Shown: one piece after another, positions 1 to 8,299 of the stretch
Position numbering within the stretch: the stretch's first letter is position 1
Layout of the letters: the number at the start of each line of letters is the position of its first letter
Source: Nitrospira sp.
GTDB lineage: Bacteria; Nitrospirota; Nitrospiria; Nitrospirales; Nitrospiraceae
Direction: 5' to 3'
Assembly (NCBI GenBank): GCA_016873455.1
Contig: VGXE01000002.1
Span: forward strand, 1 to 64,000
DNA: 64,000 nucleotides
Notes under the pieces: model-generated
Seen by the model: only the letters and a program-made list of their open reading frames with translations
The model's database searches: none
Told to the model about the DNA's origin: nothing
Position numbers and translations under genes: made by a program

Positions 1-711
1 AATCTTCCTGAACCGGAGGGGATCGACGATGGTTTCAAGGTACAGCAGGATGACGCCGGTGTTCGGATCCTGTTCCCAATATTTCAACAGATCGTTGACG
101 TTCACATCCACATGGTTGCCGACACTGACGAAGTTCGAGACGCCGAGATTCAGCCGTTGAGCCGCCATGATCACGGCGGTGGCGACTCCTCCGCTCTCAG
201 ACGCGATTGACACATGCCCTGCCGGAGGAAAGACCGGCGTATAGGTGGCATTGAGGCGAATGGTCCGATCGAGATTCATCACACCGAAACAGTTCGGCCC
301 GATGAGGCGAATACCGTACCGGCTGACTTTGGCGTGAAGCTGCTGTTCAAGCCAGGCTCCCGACTCGTCTGTTTCGGCGAATCCCGCCGTAATGAGGATC
401 GCCGCCGGAACCTGTTTGGCGGCACAGTCGTCGATGACGGTGAGGACGAGCTGAGCCGGGACGGTGATGATAGCGAGATCAACGGGGTCGGGTATGGCCG
501 TCAGCGTAGGAAACGTCCGTAGGCCTGCAATCTCGGTTGCATGTGGGTTGACGGGGATGATGGACCCGGTGAACCCTCCGCCCTGTAGAGACTCCAACAC
601 CCGGTGTCCGATAGCGCCTTTCTGACGGGATACGCCGACGACCGCGACGGACCGAGGCTGGAAGAACGGCTTCAGCGACTCGACAACGGAACGATCATGT
701 GATGCCGACAT
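1..711 (-). CDS. NDP-forming acyl-CoA synthetase, CoA-binding N-terminal part (partial)
   Basis: This is the 5' part of a gene that runs off the left window edge; 237 codons are visible from an ATG whose complement is at 709-711. The protein shows a CoA-binding Rossmann start (FFQPRSVAVVGVSRQKGAIG), then a segment with IGPNCFGVMN and an SESGGVA motif, as in the alpha part of ADP-forming acetyl-CoA synthetases and protein acetyltransferases of the Pat type. Such enzymes interconvert acyl-CoA and acid with NDP/NTP. It follows the cytochrome c gene on the same strand by 24 bases, so it is probably the last visible gene of a stress operon. Whether a GNAT domain follows cannot be seen. Confidence 0.85.
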   Translation of the reverse strand, partial: MSASHDRSVVESLKPFFQPRSVAVVGVSRQKGAIGHRVLESLQGGGFTGSIIPVNPHATEIAGLRTFPTLTAIPDPVDLAIITVPAQLVLTVIDDCAAKQVPAAILITAGFAETDESGAWLEQQLHAKVSRYGIRLIGPNCFGVMNLDRTIRLNATYTPVFPPAGHVSIASESGGVATAVIMAAQRLNLGVSNFVSVGNHVDVNVNDLLKYWEQDPNTGVILLYLETIVDPLRFRKI

Positions 712-735
712 GGTGAAGTCGTGATCACCATTCTG

Positions 736-1095
736 CTAACTGACGATATCGGCCGGTGACATGGCTCTGATGTAGGACAGCACATCCAGCATCTGTTCGT
801 CCGTCAGCTTGCCGCGGAAGCTGTGCATAGGGCTGAAGAGGACGCCGTTCGAAATCGCCACGAGCAATTCCCAATCGGTCTTGGACCGGGTGTTCGCGGA
901 TCGGAGATCGGCGGGCCTGACGATCAAGTCCCGGCTGTCCGGGCCGTTCCCATCCATATTTGCCCCGTGGCAGCGAAGGCACTGCTGTTGATATACGCTC
1001 TCGCCGGCTCTGGGATTGCCTCGCTGGACTTGCGCGGATACCCAGGAGGTGCAGGCGAAGACAAGGATCAGGGTAGCGGTCAACGTCATGTTCAT
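736..1095 (-). CDS. small periplasmic c-type cytochrome
   Basis: A 119-residue protein with an N-terminal signal peptide ending near VSAQ and a single CxxCH haem site (CLRCH), followed by a conserved MHSFRGKLTDEQMLDVLSYI tail that supplies the likely axial Met. It is a class I cytochrome c / cytochrome-c552-like electron carrier of the periplasm. The start at 1095 is chosen because an AAAGGGG ribosome site precedes it and the signal peptide begins there; a longer open frame exists upstream but inside the USP gene. A paralogue lies at 56214-56588 with the same FSPMHS(F/W)RG(K/Q)LTD block. The USP gene ends 13 bases upstream, so the two are probably co-transcribed. Confidence 0.9.
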   Translation of the reverse strand: MNMTLTATLILVFACTSWVSAQVQRGNPRAGESVYQQQCLRCHGANMDGNGPDSRDLIVRPADLRSANTRSKTDWELLVAISNGVLFSPMHSFRGKLTDEQMLDVLSYIRAMSPADIVS

Positions 1096-1108
1096 CGTTC
1101 GACCCCTT

Positions 1109-1966
1109 TCATCGTATGACGAGTACCGGACAGGATACGTGATGGACGATGGCATGGGACACACTTCCCAGGAGGAAGCGGGCGAGCCCTGTGCGTCCAT
1201 GCGAGCCGGCCACCACTAGATCCGCGTTGTGCGCCATCTCTTCCACGACCCCCGCCGGATTGCCGACCGCCACCTTGGTGCTGACCGTATACTGGGAATC
1301 CAGGAGCTTGGCCGCGGTGTCTTTGACGAATTCCTCCGCGTAGCTCTCCGCGCCTTCCCACCAAGCTTTCGCACCCAGCGCATCGTATGGGCTGTCCAAC
1401 CCGATGGGCACCACGACGTTGAGCACGCACAGCTCAACCGGGTTGGCGAACCGGTGCCGGGTCAGCCATTCGATGATCCGATCCGCATCATCACGGCCTT
1501 CCACAGCAACCAACACCCGCTGGATCGGGTGTGCGGCGTCTTTCACGATCAGCGTTGGGCGGGACGCATGCGACAAGACACGATGGGACACGCTGCCCAG
1601 CACGGATTCGGCAACACGGCTGCGGCCGCGCGCACCGACGACGACCAGGTCGGCCGACACCGTTTCGGCGCTGTCGAGAATCACCTGGGCGGGGCTCCCG
1701 ATCTCGTTGATCTTTCTGACCGTCTTGACGTCTGCTGGAATCATGGCGGCGGTGCGGTCGAGCAGCTGGCGCCCGGCGCCTACCATCGCGGTCCGAAATT
1801 CGTTGTACCCCTGCAGATTGGTCGCCTCGGCGATGATCGGCTGCTCAAATAAGCCCAGATTGACTCCATGCACCAGCGTGACGTCCGTCGGATGGTAGAG
1901 ATGAAACGTCTGGGTGACGGCGGTGAGCGCCTGGTCCGACCAATCGACACCGATGGCAATCCGCAT
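1109..1966 (-). CDS. universal stress protein, tandem UspA domains
   Basis: A 285-residue cytoplasmic protein made of two UspA domains. Domain 1 starts MRIAIGVDWSDQAL and ends with a nucleotide-binding GARGRSRVAESVLGSVS motif; domain 2 ends with GSHGRTGLARFLLGSVS. The G-x2-G-x9-G-S/T pattern marks the ATP-binding type of the family. It lies between the NTF2-like gene (14 bases upstream) and a cytochrome c gene. It is one of seven USPs in this window. The role in stress resistance is family knowledge; no specific ligand can be read from the sequence. Confidence 0.93.
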   Translation of the reverse strand: MRIAIGVDWSDQALTAVTQTFHLYHPTDVTLVHGVNLGLFEQPIIAEATNLQGYNEFRTAMVGAGRQLLDRTAAMIPADVKTVRKINEIGSPAQVILDSAETVSADLVVVGARGRSRVAESVLGSVSHRVLSHASRPTLIVKDAAHPIQRVLVAVEGRDDADRIIEWLTRHRFANPVELCVLNVVVPIGLDSPYDALGAKAWWEGAESYAEEFVKDTAAKLLDSQYTVSTKVAVGNPAGVVEEMAHNADLVVAGSHGRTGLARFLLGSVSHAIVHHVSCPVLVIR

Positions 1967-1980
1967 GTTGGGTGCTCCTG

Positions 1981-2529
1981 TCAGAACAATGGATGGGGGG
2001 ACGTGCCGAACGGAAGCACGCGTTGCGCCTCACCGAGATTCCCGCGGATGCGCCACTCGCCACCTTCGAGCACCAGGTAGTGCACCTCTTCGTGCCAGCT
2101 GTCGATGGGGACGAACAGGCCACTGGTCTTCGAACGCGCCCATAGATGGCCGGTGCAGGTCACCTCCAGCAGGGCTTGGTTTCCCGATCCGACCTTGGTG
2201 AATTTGGTCAACAGGTGGGTGCTGGCGATATCCTGATACTCGTCGAACAAGTCCATCCACACTTTGCGGACGTCGTCTTTTTTCAGGCCGTGATAGTTGT
2301 ACTGGGGAGAATACGCCGCCATGACGGTGTCGAGGTCGTGGGCCTTGACCGCCTGTTCGGCCCGCTCAAACATAGCCACGACGGACTTGACGGTGGCTCC
2401 GTCCACCTCGATGACGGAGCTCTCAGGAACGACGATCTTGGCTCCAGCTTTGTCCAAGTCTGCAAGAGGACCGGTGATCATCGTCAACGCAATGATGGCG
2501 GCGCCTACTTTTCGGCCTCGACCCGTCAT
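1981..2529 (-). CDS. exported NTF2/SnoaL-like protein
   Basis: A 182-residue protein with a hydrophobic N-terminal export signal (AAIIALTMITGPLA) followed by an NTF2/SnoaL-like fold segment (AVKAHDLDTVMAAYSPQYNYHG). A GGAGGAGAT ribosome site precedes the ATG at 2529. It is clearly paralogous to the frameshifted gene at 21307-21893: both share the VDG-x2-VK segment, the YSP/YTP-x-YN(Y/F)HGLK block, an EVTCTG motif and an HP(L/M)F terminus. No catalytic activity can be assigned. It sits between a phosphoribosyltransferase and a USP on the same strand, pointing to a stress role. Confidence 0.8.
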   Translation of the reverse strand: MTGRGRKVGAAIIALTMITGPLADLDKAGAKIVVPESSVIEVDGATVKSVVAMFERAEQAVKAHDLDTVMAAYSPQYNYHGLKKDDVRKVWMDLFDEYQDIASTHLLTKFTKVGSGNQALLEVTCTGHLWARSKTSGLFVPIDSWHEEVHYLVLEGGEWRIRGNLGEAQRVLPFGTSPHPLF

Positions 2530-2594
2530 ATCTCCTCCCGCGCTGGTCTCACGAACCTCCGTTGTCTATCTGCTCATTTCGTCCTGGTCACGTG

Positions 2595-3266
2595 CTATGC
2601 CGGGGACGGCTGCGCCCGTTCCCGTAGCGCCTCATTCGATTGGCTCAGATACTCCACGACTTCTCGATCGCTGACCTGCGCAAAGTCGATATAGTGATTG
2701 CCTACCGCCCAGAATGGATCCGGAGTGGCCAGGACGACCAACTCATCGACTTGCGCACGAGCCTCCCGGATGGTCTCTCTCGGGCCAACCGGGATCGCTC
2801 CAATAAGGCGGTGAGGGTTCAGGCTCCTGATGGACTGGACGGATGCCAAGAACGTGGAACCGGTGGCAATGCCATCGTCAACCAGAATGACGGTACGGCC
2901 GGTGAGCACAGGCAACCGACGGGTCTGTCGATAGAGAACCTGCCGTCGAACGATCTCCTCCTGTTGCGCCTGAACGAGTTGCTTGATGTCTGATGGGGAC
3001 AGGCGATAGGCCGCCTTCGCCTCGGGGTTCAGATAGACCGTTCCTGTCTCGCCTATAGCCCCCATGGCATATTCAGGATTATCGGGCGCGCCCAGCTTGC
3101 GGACGATGAAGACGTCCAATGGAAGGTGCAGACCAAGACTCAACTGATACCCGACCGCGACGCCGCCGCGAGGGAGCGCCAGAATGAGGGTGGCTTGCCG
3201 GTCACGATAGTGGAGCAATGGTTCGACCAACAGACGGCCGGCTTCTTCACGATTTTCAAACGTCAC
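2595..3266 (-). CDS. phosphoribosyltransferase-domain protein
   Basis: A 223-residue type I phosphoribosyltransferase fold. The PRPP-binding loop is VILVDDGIATGST at about residues 126-138, and the early ALPRGGVAVG motif is typical of the stand-alone PRTases found with USPs and small heat-shock proteins in environmental bacteria. The start is GTG at 3266, five bases after an AAGGAG ribosome site. The real substrate is unknown. Downstream is the NTF2-like gene; upstream by 28 bases is a small membrane protein gene, so it is likely read from the hsp20 promoter. Confidence 0.88.
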   Translation of the reverse strand: MTFENREEAGRLLVEPLLHYRDRQATLILALPRGGVAVGYQLSLGLHLPLDVFIVRKLGAPDNPEYAMGAIGETGTVYLNPEAKAAYRLSPSDIKQLVQAQQEEIVRRQVLYRQTRRLPVLTGRTVILVDDGIATGSTFLASVQSIRSLNPHRLIGAIPVGPRETIREARAQVDELVVLATPDPFWAVGNHYIDFAQVSDREVVEYLSQSNEALRERAQPSPA

Positions 3267-3294
3267 CGGTTCTCCTTCATCCCGCGTTTCGTTG

Positions 3295-3447
3295 TCACAT
3301 CATTCCGCTTGTGATGCCGACTCCAATCAGAATTAGCGCCGCCACCAGCAAAGCCATGAGCCACCACACGTGGTGATGCGGCTCAGTCTTGTCATGGCGC
3401 CAATGGACATCCCAGGGGATATCAAGATATTTGGGGTGGCGAAACAT
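3295..3447 (-). CDS. 50-residue single-pass membrane protein
   Basis: A short gene of 50 codons with a strong ribosome site (GGAGAAAGGAGAT) before its ATG at 3447. The N-terminus is polar with a His cluster (WRHDKTEPHHH) and the C-terminal half is one hydrophobic helix (WWLMALLVAALILIGVGI). It is packed between hsp20 (16 bases) and the phosphoribosyltransferase gene (28 bases), which supports it being real. No family is recognised. Confidence 0.65.
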   Translation of the reverse strand: MFRHPKYLDIPWDVHWRHDKTEPHHHVWWLMALLVAALILIGVGITSGMM

Positions 3448-3463
3448 GACGATCTCCTTTCTC

Positions 3464-3937
3464 CTACGACACCTTCACCTCGATCGCTTTCGGCTTTGCC
3501 TTCTCCGATTTCGGAAGGTGGATTTTCAACACACCCTCCTTGTATTCGGCGTTGATCTTGGAGCCGTCAGCATCTTCGGGGAGCGTGAAGCTTCGCACGA
3601 AGCTTCCATAGGCCCGTTCGACCCGGTGATACTTCTTGCCCTTTTCTTCTTTCTCGTACTTGCGCTCCCCGCTGATCGAGAGCACATCCTCATGCACGTT
3701 GATCTTGATCTCTTCTTTCTTCATCTCGGGCAGTTCCGCTTTGACGAGGTATTCCTTGTCGTCTTCCGTGATGTCGACGAGGGGCGACCATTCGGCGACC
3801 GTGATGGCCTCCTTCTTGTCCCCGCTCGCCGCCACCGGAGCGCGCCCGAAAATCGTCGAGAGGCGCTTTTCCATCTCTTCAAGTTCTTTCCACGGACTCC
3901 ACCGTGTCATCGGTTCCCATCTGGTCAGTGACGACAT
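3464..3937 (-). CDS. small heat-shock protein, Hsp20/alpha-crystallin family
   Basis: A 157-residue ATP-independent holdase. The alpha-crystallin domain spans about residues 50-145: WSPLVDITEDDKEYLVKAEL, then a KYHRVERAYGSFVRSFTLP strand block and the closing EYKEGVLKIHLPK with the G-V-L hallmark. The start is placed at MSSLTRWEP (3937), with AAGGAGGGA seven bases upstream; two in-frame ATGs lie further up. A -24/-12 sigma-54-type promoter lies about 80 bases upstream at 4017-4032. It would head a minus-strand cluster reaching to the window edge. Confidence 0.95.
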   Translation of the reverse strand: MSSLTRWEPMTRWSPWKELEEMEKRLSTIFGRAPVAASGDKKEAITVAEWSPLVDITEDDKEYLVKAELPEMKKEEIKINVHEDVLSISGERKYEKEEKGKKYHRVERAYGSFVRSFTLPEDADGSKINAEYKEGVLKIHLPKSEKAKPKAIEVKVS

Positions 3938-4016
3938 AGCCATTCCCTCCTTCTGTTGCGAATCCATTCATATGGTGTCAGTCATTCCCCGCGTGGCAAC
4001 TGCTGCCGAGGAAGAT

Positions 4017-4032
4017 TGCATCGGCAATGCCA
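4017..4032 (-). promoter_or_regulatory. probable sigma-54 (-24/-12) promoter of hsp20
   Basis: On the minus strand the sequence reads TGGCATTGCCGATGCA, with GG and GC separated by exactly 10 bases as sigma-54 requires (consensus TGGCAC-N5-TTGC). A TCTGTCGCAT motif lies just upstream (complement at 4040-4049); the same ten bases occur upstream of the RND and P-type ATPase promoters at 8201-8210 and 43186-43195. Confidence 0.6.
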
Positions 4033-4224
4033 CAAGTCGATGCGACAGAAAACATCTGGCTGTCTCACAGATTCAAGGATTTCGAGAGTGGCTGGGGGCT
4101 GAGCCACGGCAAGCCGGCCGGCCGGTTGTCCCATTTCACGCCAGAGCCGGTTGAGGCACTGTGGAATCTTTCACCATTTGATCATTCGCGAATGGCCGCC
4201 ATCTGAGGGCGACTCTACCGAGCC

Positions 4225-4253
4225 TTGACAAGGACGTAAGTCGGGACTAAATT
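4225..4253 (+). promoter_or_regulatory. sigma-70-type promoter
   Basis: TTGACA at 4225-4230 and TAAATT at 4248-4253 are spaced by 17 bases, an almost ideal sigma-70 arrangement. It reads towards the 25-residue membrane protein gene at 4441, leaving a leader of about 180 bases. That leader contains a GC-rich imperfect hairpin near 4370-4395 but no coding sequence that I recognise. Confidence 0.55.
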
Positions 4254-4440
4254 AAGCTAGTCACACAACCTCCGGAGGACTGGATCGGCCGAACTGTTCA
4301 ACCCATCACGCGGTCTTATAGGAATGTGTGATGGCCGCCGGTTTTGTCCAGGGAAAGGAAGGTATTGAGCCCCTCGGGCTTGCGGGGGTTGCTATGGTAC
4401 ATCACTTCGTTACGTAACGGTTCGAACGAAAGGAGTAGCC

Positions 4441-4518
4441 ATGGATACATTGGTGATGTTTATCGGTGTGATGCTGATAATCTTGGTTGGTGGGCTCTTG
4501 GTTTACAAGAACACCTAG
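4441..4518 (+). CDS. 25-residue single-helix membrane protein
   Basis: A micro-gene encoding one hydrophobic helix with a short polar tail (ends GGLLVYKNT). A GAAAGGAGTAGCC ribosome site precedes the ATG. It is clearly paralogous to the 26-residue product at 6898-6978: both share MD-x-L-x-MFIGVM, then a Leu/Ile/Val stretch, VGGL-x-VYK. The conservation of an identical layout at two loci argues that it is translated. Function is unknown; a membrane stress micropeptide is only a guess. Confidence 0.65.
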   Translation: MDTLVMFIGVMLIILVGGLLVYKNT

Positions 4519-4843
4519 TCAGAGCCGCCGCCACTCAGTAACCGGTTTTTCGGCACACTGCCACTCGGCGCAGTGTCTCGGGATGTGTGCGCTGAATCTG
4601 TCATTTCGAGATACGTGGCTGAGAAAGAGGGGGGTGTGCCTTTCGATCTTCTCACGCACTTCTTTCAGGATCTTCCACTAATTGTCATAGAGTTCGATTG
4701 AATTCGATCCCCTCCCTGTGCTTTGCCAAGACCGGTCGTACATTCCCGCCATGCCCATGAGGGATATCGCTGCCTTTATCAGGGAGTGCGTGAAGAGGCC
4801 TAGGGTACTGGAGTGCTGAGAGAGGGAGCCGGTGTCGCCCGGC
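4519..4843. other. intergenic stretch without recognisable gene
   Basis: Between the micro-gene and mlaA I see no convincing reading frame. A weak stem (CACTGC with GCAGTG near 4557-4576) could end transcription of the micro-gene but lacks a T tract. Confidence 0.4.
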
Positions 4844-5767
4844 TTATTCCTGAATCGCTTTCACCCGCTTTTGCAGGTACGCGTTGCGGACTGCGGCATA
4901 GAGATCGACCGTGGATTCTTCCACGCCCTGGAATTTTTCCAGATTGAGCGAACGCTCATTGACGACTTCCGTGGTGCGCGCGCCAATCGATATAGCATAG
5001 GTGGCCGCCCGTTCCTCTACATCGACCACGGTCGGAATCGAATCGATGTTATGCATGGTCGGGAGGATCAGCCAGTAAATCGGGTTGAGCGCAATGTCTC
5101 CCGCATAGCCGACAAGATCTCGGACCGTGTACGGTCCCAGAATCGGCACCATGATGTAGGGACCGGGTGGGACTCCATAAAATCCGAGCGTTTGTCCAGT
5201 ATCCTCTTCTGGCGTGGTCAACTTGAAGTAGTGTTGGGCCACGTCGAAAAAGCCGCCGACCCCAACCGTCGTATTAATGACGAATCGCCCGGCTTCGATT
5301 CCAGCACCTTTGAATTTTCCCTGAAATACATTGTTCAGAAATCGGGGGGTTGCCCGGCTATTGTAGAAAATGTTGCTGACGCCGACCTGGACGATGTTCG
5401 GCACGACGTAATTGTACCCCTTGGCAACCGGCTTCAGCACCCACCGATCAAGCTGCCAGTTAAAATCAAACATCTTCGAATTAAACGATTCCCAGGGGTC
5501 GTATTCTTCAAGCTGCCCCTCACCTGTTTTGGCGAACGGATCGAACGGTTCTTCCGGGGAGGCGTCGCCAGCCGCCGTCGAGGGTGCAGCGGGAGCCGCC
5601 GCCATGACGGTCGGAGCCGCTGTGTTGACTTCGCCGACGGGAAGGCCTGCCAGTTCCCCTGAAATGGCATAAGTGGGGTACCCTGAACAGGTCAGCAACG
5701 CAACAGCAAGAACCAGCCGTCCTACTCGTCGATTGAACTGGATTGCCACCTCTATGCCAGCCATCAT
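4844..5767 (-). CDS. mlaA: MlaA/VacJ-type outer-membrane phospholipid-transport protein
   Basis: About 307 residues. The MlaA core is clear: EYDPWESFNSKMFDFNWQLD at about residues 87-106, PNIVQVGVSNIFYN, then GRFVINTTVGVGGFFDVA and the GPYIMVPILGPYTVRD block. In Gram-negative bacteria MlaA removes phospholipids from the outer leaflet. A signal segment (LVLAVALLTCSG) precedes a Pro/Ala-rich linker; the Cys is a poor lipobox because Thr precedes it. The ATG at 5767 is preferred over an upstream TTG (5809) that has no ribosome site. No other mla gene is in the window. Confidence 0.9.
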   Translation of the reverse strand: MMAGIEVAIQFNRRVGRLVLAVALLTCSGYPTYAISGELAGLPVGEVNTAAPTVMAAAPAAPSTAAGDASPEEPFDPFAKTGEGQLEEYDPWESFNSKMFDFNWQLDRWVLKPVAKGYNYVVPNIVQVGVSNIFYNSRATPRFLNNVFQGKFKGAGIEAGRFVINTTVGVGGFFDVAQHYFKLTTPEEDTGQTLGFYGVPPGPYIMVPILGPYTVRDLVGYAGDIALNPIYWLILPTMHNIDSIPTVVDVEERAATYAISIGARTTEVVNERSLNLEKFQGVEESTVDLYAAVRNAYLQKRVKAIQE

Positions 5768-5963
5768 CCCTCTTCGTAGAGCCCCTGTCGGTTCACATTG
5801 TATCGTCAAGCGAGGCGCACTTTACCAAATGGCCGATCCCGTCGCCAACAATTATTTTTCCCGGCGTGCCAATGTTGCCACGAAGCGGCCAGGCTTTCGC
5901 TAGGGAATGAACATTGCACAGTCAGAACGCACAATGGGAAATCTCTAACAAGGAGATGATGCG

Positions 5964-6809
5964 ATGAAAGCCGTTATCGGTATTGATGGGTCGAAGTACG
6001 GACAGTGGGCACTCGAATGGTTGAGTAAACTTCCATTCCGGACCGTGCCGAGCGTGGTCGGGGTGCACGGCCTCGATCTCCAGTCGGAGCCGGCGCCGTT
6101 CTTGACGCATCCGACCATCAGCGGATTCGAGCCGGATGCCGGAGAGGCGGTGCATTTCTTGGAGTCTCGAGCGCAGCGCGTGGTGACGGAAACGCAGCAA
6201 CACCTCAAAGCTCTCGGATTAAAGGGCTTCATTCGTGTAGAGAAGGAAGCCATTGCGAACGCGCTGCTCAAACATGCAGGAAGCAAGGGATTGCTGGTCG
6301 TGGGTAGTCGAGGACTGAATGCACTGGATCGGTTTATGTTGGGCAGCGTGTCTACGGCGGTCACGCTCCATGCGTCCTGTCCTGTGTTGGTGGTAAAGGA
6401 GGCGGCGAAGCCGATCCGACGAATCCTCTTCGCAACGGACGGTTCTCCTGCATCGGAGAAGGCGCGGCAGTTCCTCACCCGGCGATTTCACGTCAAGACG
6501 AATGCAGAGCCGGTCGTCATCCTATTGGTGCATGTCATGCCGTTCCTTCGGTATGTGGCCGTGAAGGACGCAGGAGAGAAATTGCTCGCGCAAGAAGCGG
6601 CCAAGCTTGAAAAGGCTGGGTATCATGTCAGGAAATTTGCAGGAGTCGGCCCCGCTGGCGATGAGATCATAAAATTGGTGGGTCGGGAACAACCGGACTT
6701 GATCGTCACCGGAGCAAAAGGGCGCAGCGCGGTCACGCGGTTTCTCCAAGGCAGCGTCTCCATCAAGATTGTGCAGCGGAGCGACAGCTCTGTCTTGGTA
6801 GTACGGTAG
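5964..6809 (+). CDS. universal stress protein, tandem UspA domains
   Basis: 281 residues, two UspA domains starting MKAVIGIDGSKYGQWALEW. The ATP-loop motifs are GSRGLNALDRFMLGSVS and GAKGRSAVTRFLQGSVS. The strong AAGGAG ribosome site lies just before the ATG at 5964. Its closest relative in the window is the USP at 63055-63912, which shares the DGSKYG(Q/R)WA(L/V)EW start and the (A/D)LDRFMLGSVS loop. A weak -24/-12-like site (5884-5901) lies upstream. A hairpin at 6846-6878 separates it from the convergent micro-gene. Confidence 0.93.
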   Translation: MKAVIGIDGSKYGQWALEWLSKLPFRTVPSVVGVHGLDLQSEPAPFLTHPTISGFEPDAGEAVHFLESRAQRVVTETQQHLKALGLKGFIRVEKEAIANALLKHAGSKGLLVVGSRGLNALDRFMLGSVSTAVTLHASCPVLVVKEAAKPIRRILFATDGSPASEKARQFLTRRFHVKTNAEPVVILLVHVMPFLRYVAVKDAGEKLLAQEAAKLEKAGYHVRKFAGVGPAGDEIIKLVGREQPDLIVTGAKGRSAVTRFLQGSVSIKIVQRSDSSVLVVR

Positions 6810-6845
6810 GGAAGGCGTCACCTTCCCAGGCACCGCAGAAAAAGA

Positions 6846-6878
6846 AACGGCCATGCCCTCCACGCGGGCATGGCCGTT
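6846..6878. terminator. strong hairpin terminator between convergent genes
   Basis: A perfect 13-base stem (AACGGCCATGCCC pairing with GGGCATGGCCGTT) with a 7-base loop. On the minus strand it is followed by a TTTCTTTTT tract, so it is a good intrinsic terminator for the micro-gene at 6898-6978; on the plus strand it would stop the USP transcript less efficiently because no T tract follows. Confidence 0.75.
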
Positions 6879-6897
6879 GTGTTGTGGCGGCCACAGG

Positions 6898-6978
6898 TCA
6901 GGCGTACTTCTTATACACGACCAACCCACCGACCAGAAGAAGGACCATCACACCGATAAACATCCCCAGCATATCCAT
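6898..6978 (-). CDS. 26-residue single-helix membrane protein
   Basis: A micro-gene with AAGGAG seven bases before its ATG at 6978. The product starts MDMLGMFIGVM, continues as one hydrophobic helix and ends VVYKKYA. It is a paralogue of the 25-residue product at 4441-4518. The gene lies in the 375-base gap between a USP and the hydroquinone reductase and has its own terminator (6846-6878), which strengthens the case for expression. Function is unknown. Confidence 0.65.
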   Translation of the reverse strand: MDMLGMFIGVMVLLLVGGLVVYKKYA

Positions 6979-7184
6979 GACATCACTCCTTGTGTTTGAT
7001 GATGACCTCGCCCTTGCATGAAGGAGTGAGCAACTCTCATGCGCGTGTGTCGTCGGACATCGATTTTACAAACAGTTCAGAATGAACGGATTTTTCAGAT
7101 TGCCTCCTGAGGCGAACTTGGCGAATGGGGAGAAGCGCCCCAAGACTGTCCAGGTCTCTTGACGGTTGCGAAGGTCACGACCGG

Positions 7185-8135
7185 TTATGCCAACCGTTCG
7201 CGTCCATGAGTGGCGGTCAGGTCCTGGACCGGGCCAAGAGGCACGATGCTGGTCGGATTGATTTCGTGGTGCGTGAGATAGTAGTGCCGCTTGATGTGAT
7301 CAAAGTTCACGGTGCCGGCAATGCCGTCGGTTTGATAGAGATCTCTCAGATACCCGAAGAGGTGCGGATAATCGACGATGCGCCGGAGGTTGCACTTGAA
7401 ATGGCCGTGATACACTGCGTCGAACCGAATCAGAGTGACGAATAATCGCCAGTCGGTTTCGACGAAGTCCGCGCCGAAGAGAAATCGTCGGGTCGCAAGA
7501 CGCGCGTCGAGCTGATCCAGCGCATCGAACAACCGCATGACCGCCCGTTCATAAGCCCGCTGTGATGTGGCGAATCCTGCTCGATAGACTCCATCGTTTA
7601 CGTTCTCGTAGACGAAGGTGTTGAGCTCGTCGATCTCCTGGCGCAGGGCTTCCGGATACAAGTCGAGCGGACTGTCTGTGAAACGATTGAATTCGTTGTT
7701 GAAGATACGCATCAGGTCGTCGTCGGAATTGGTGACGATGCGTTTGGTGACGGTATCCCACAGGACGGGAACGGTCACGCGCCCTCGATAGTGCGGATCG
7801 GTGGCCCGGTAGGCCTCACTGAGAAACTGAAACCCGTTGAGAGGATCGAGTGAATGTCCGGACCCTTCGCGAAACGCCCAACCCCGCTCGTCGCGAATGG
7901 GGTCCACAACGGTCATGCCGATGACGCCTTTGAGCTGCTTGAGCTCCCGTACGATCATCGTGCGATGCGCCCAGGGGCAGGCCCACGAGACGTACAAGTG
8001 ATAGCGCCCGGGTTCCGCCGGATAGCCTGAACTGCCGTCGGCGGTGACCCGCCCTCGAAACGCATCCGCTTGACGTGTGAACTCACCGGCACGTGATTGC
8101 TCGTTGGGGAACTGTGCCCGAATTTCCATAGCCAA
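7185..8135 (-). CDS. glutathionyl-hydroquinone reductase (Xi-class glutathione transferase)
   Basis: 316 residues. The N-terminal thioredoxin-like domain has the Xi-class active site CPWAHR at about residues 53-58, in the context YVSWACPWAHRTMIVR, where the Cys attacks the glutathionyl group. The VPVLWD and TNSDDDLMRIFN blocks form the glutathione site, and an all-alpha C-terminal domain follows. The family reduces glutathionyl-hydroquinones (YqjG/ECM4 type). The start shown is a TTG five bases after GGAGGA; an ATG two codons later (8129) is an alternative. It is divergent from the RND operon. Confidence 0.9.
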   Translation of the reverse strand: MAMEIRAQFPNEQSRAGEFTRQADAFRGRVTADGSSGYPAEPGRYHLYVSWACPWAHRTMIVRELKQLKGVIGMTVVDPIRDERGWAFREGSGHSLDPLNGFQFLSEAYRATDPHYRGRVTVPVLWDTVTKRIVTNSDDDLMRIFNNEFNRFTDSPLDLYPEALRQEIDELNTFVYENVNDGVYRAGFATSQRAYERAVMRLFDALDQLDARLATRRFLFGADFVETDWRLFVTLIRFDAVYHGHFKCNLRRIVDYPHLFGYLRDLYQTDGIAGTVNFDHIKRHYYLTHHEINPTSIVPLGPVQDLTATHGRERLA

Positions 8136-8299
8136 TCACTTCCTCCGGTGCACCAGTATGGCATATCGGCGAAGGGATCACGAAGTGTCTTTCAGGTTCG
8201 TCTGTCGCATTTCACCACGGCTCGAGTTCCAGACCGTGGCAAAAGGCTACGAAAGTTCCAACGCTCATCCCTAAAAGCCCCGAAACCTCATATTTGGCG

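Noticed and set aside
5884-5901. GG-N10-GC site upstream of the USP at 5964
   Set aside because: Spacing is right but both boxes are poor (CGGCCAGG, TCGCT), and it is about 65 bases from the start; not counted with the six better sites.
6979-7184. Sigma-54 promoter for the 26-residue micro-gene
   Set aside because: AGCAACTCTCATGCGCG (reverse complement ending in TTGCT) has a good -12 box but lacks the GG of the -24 box.
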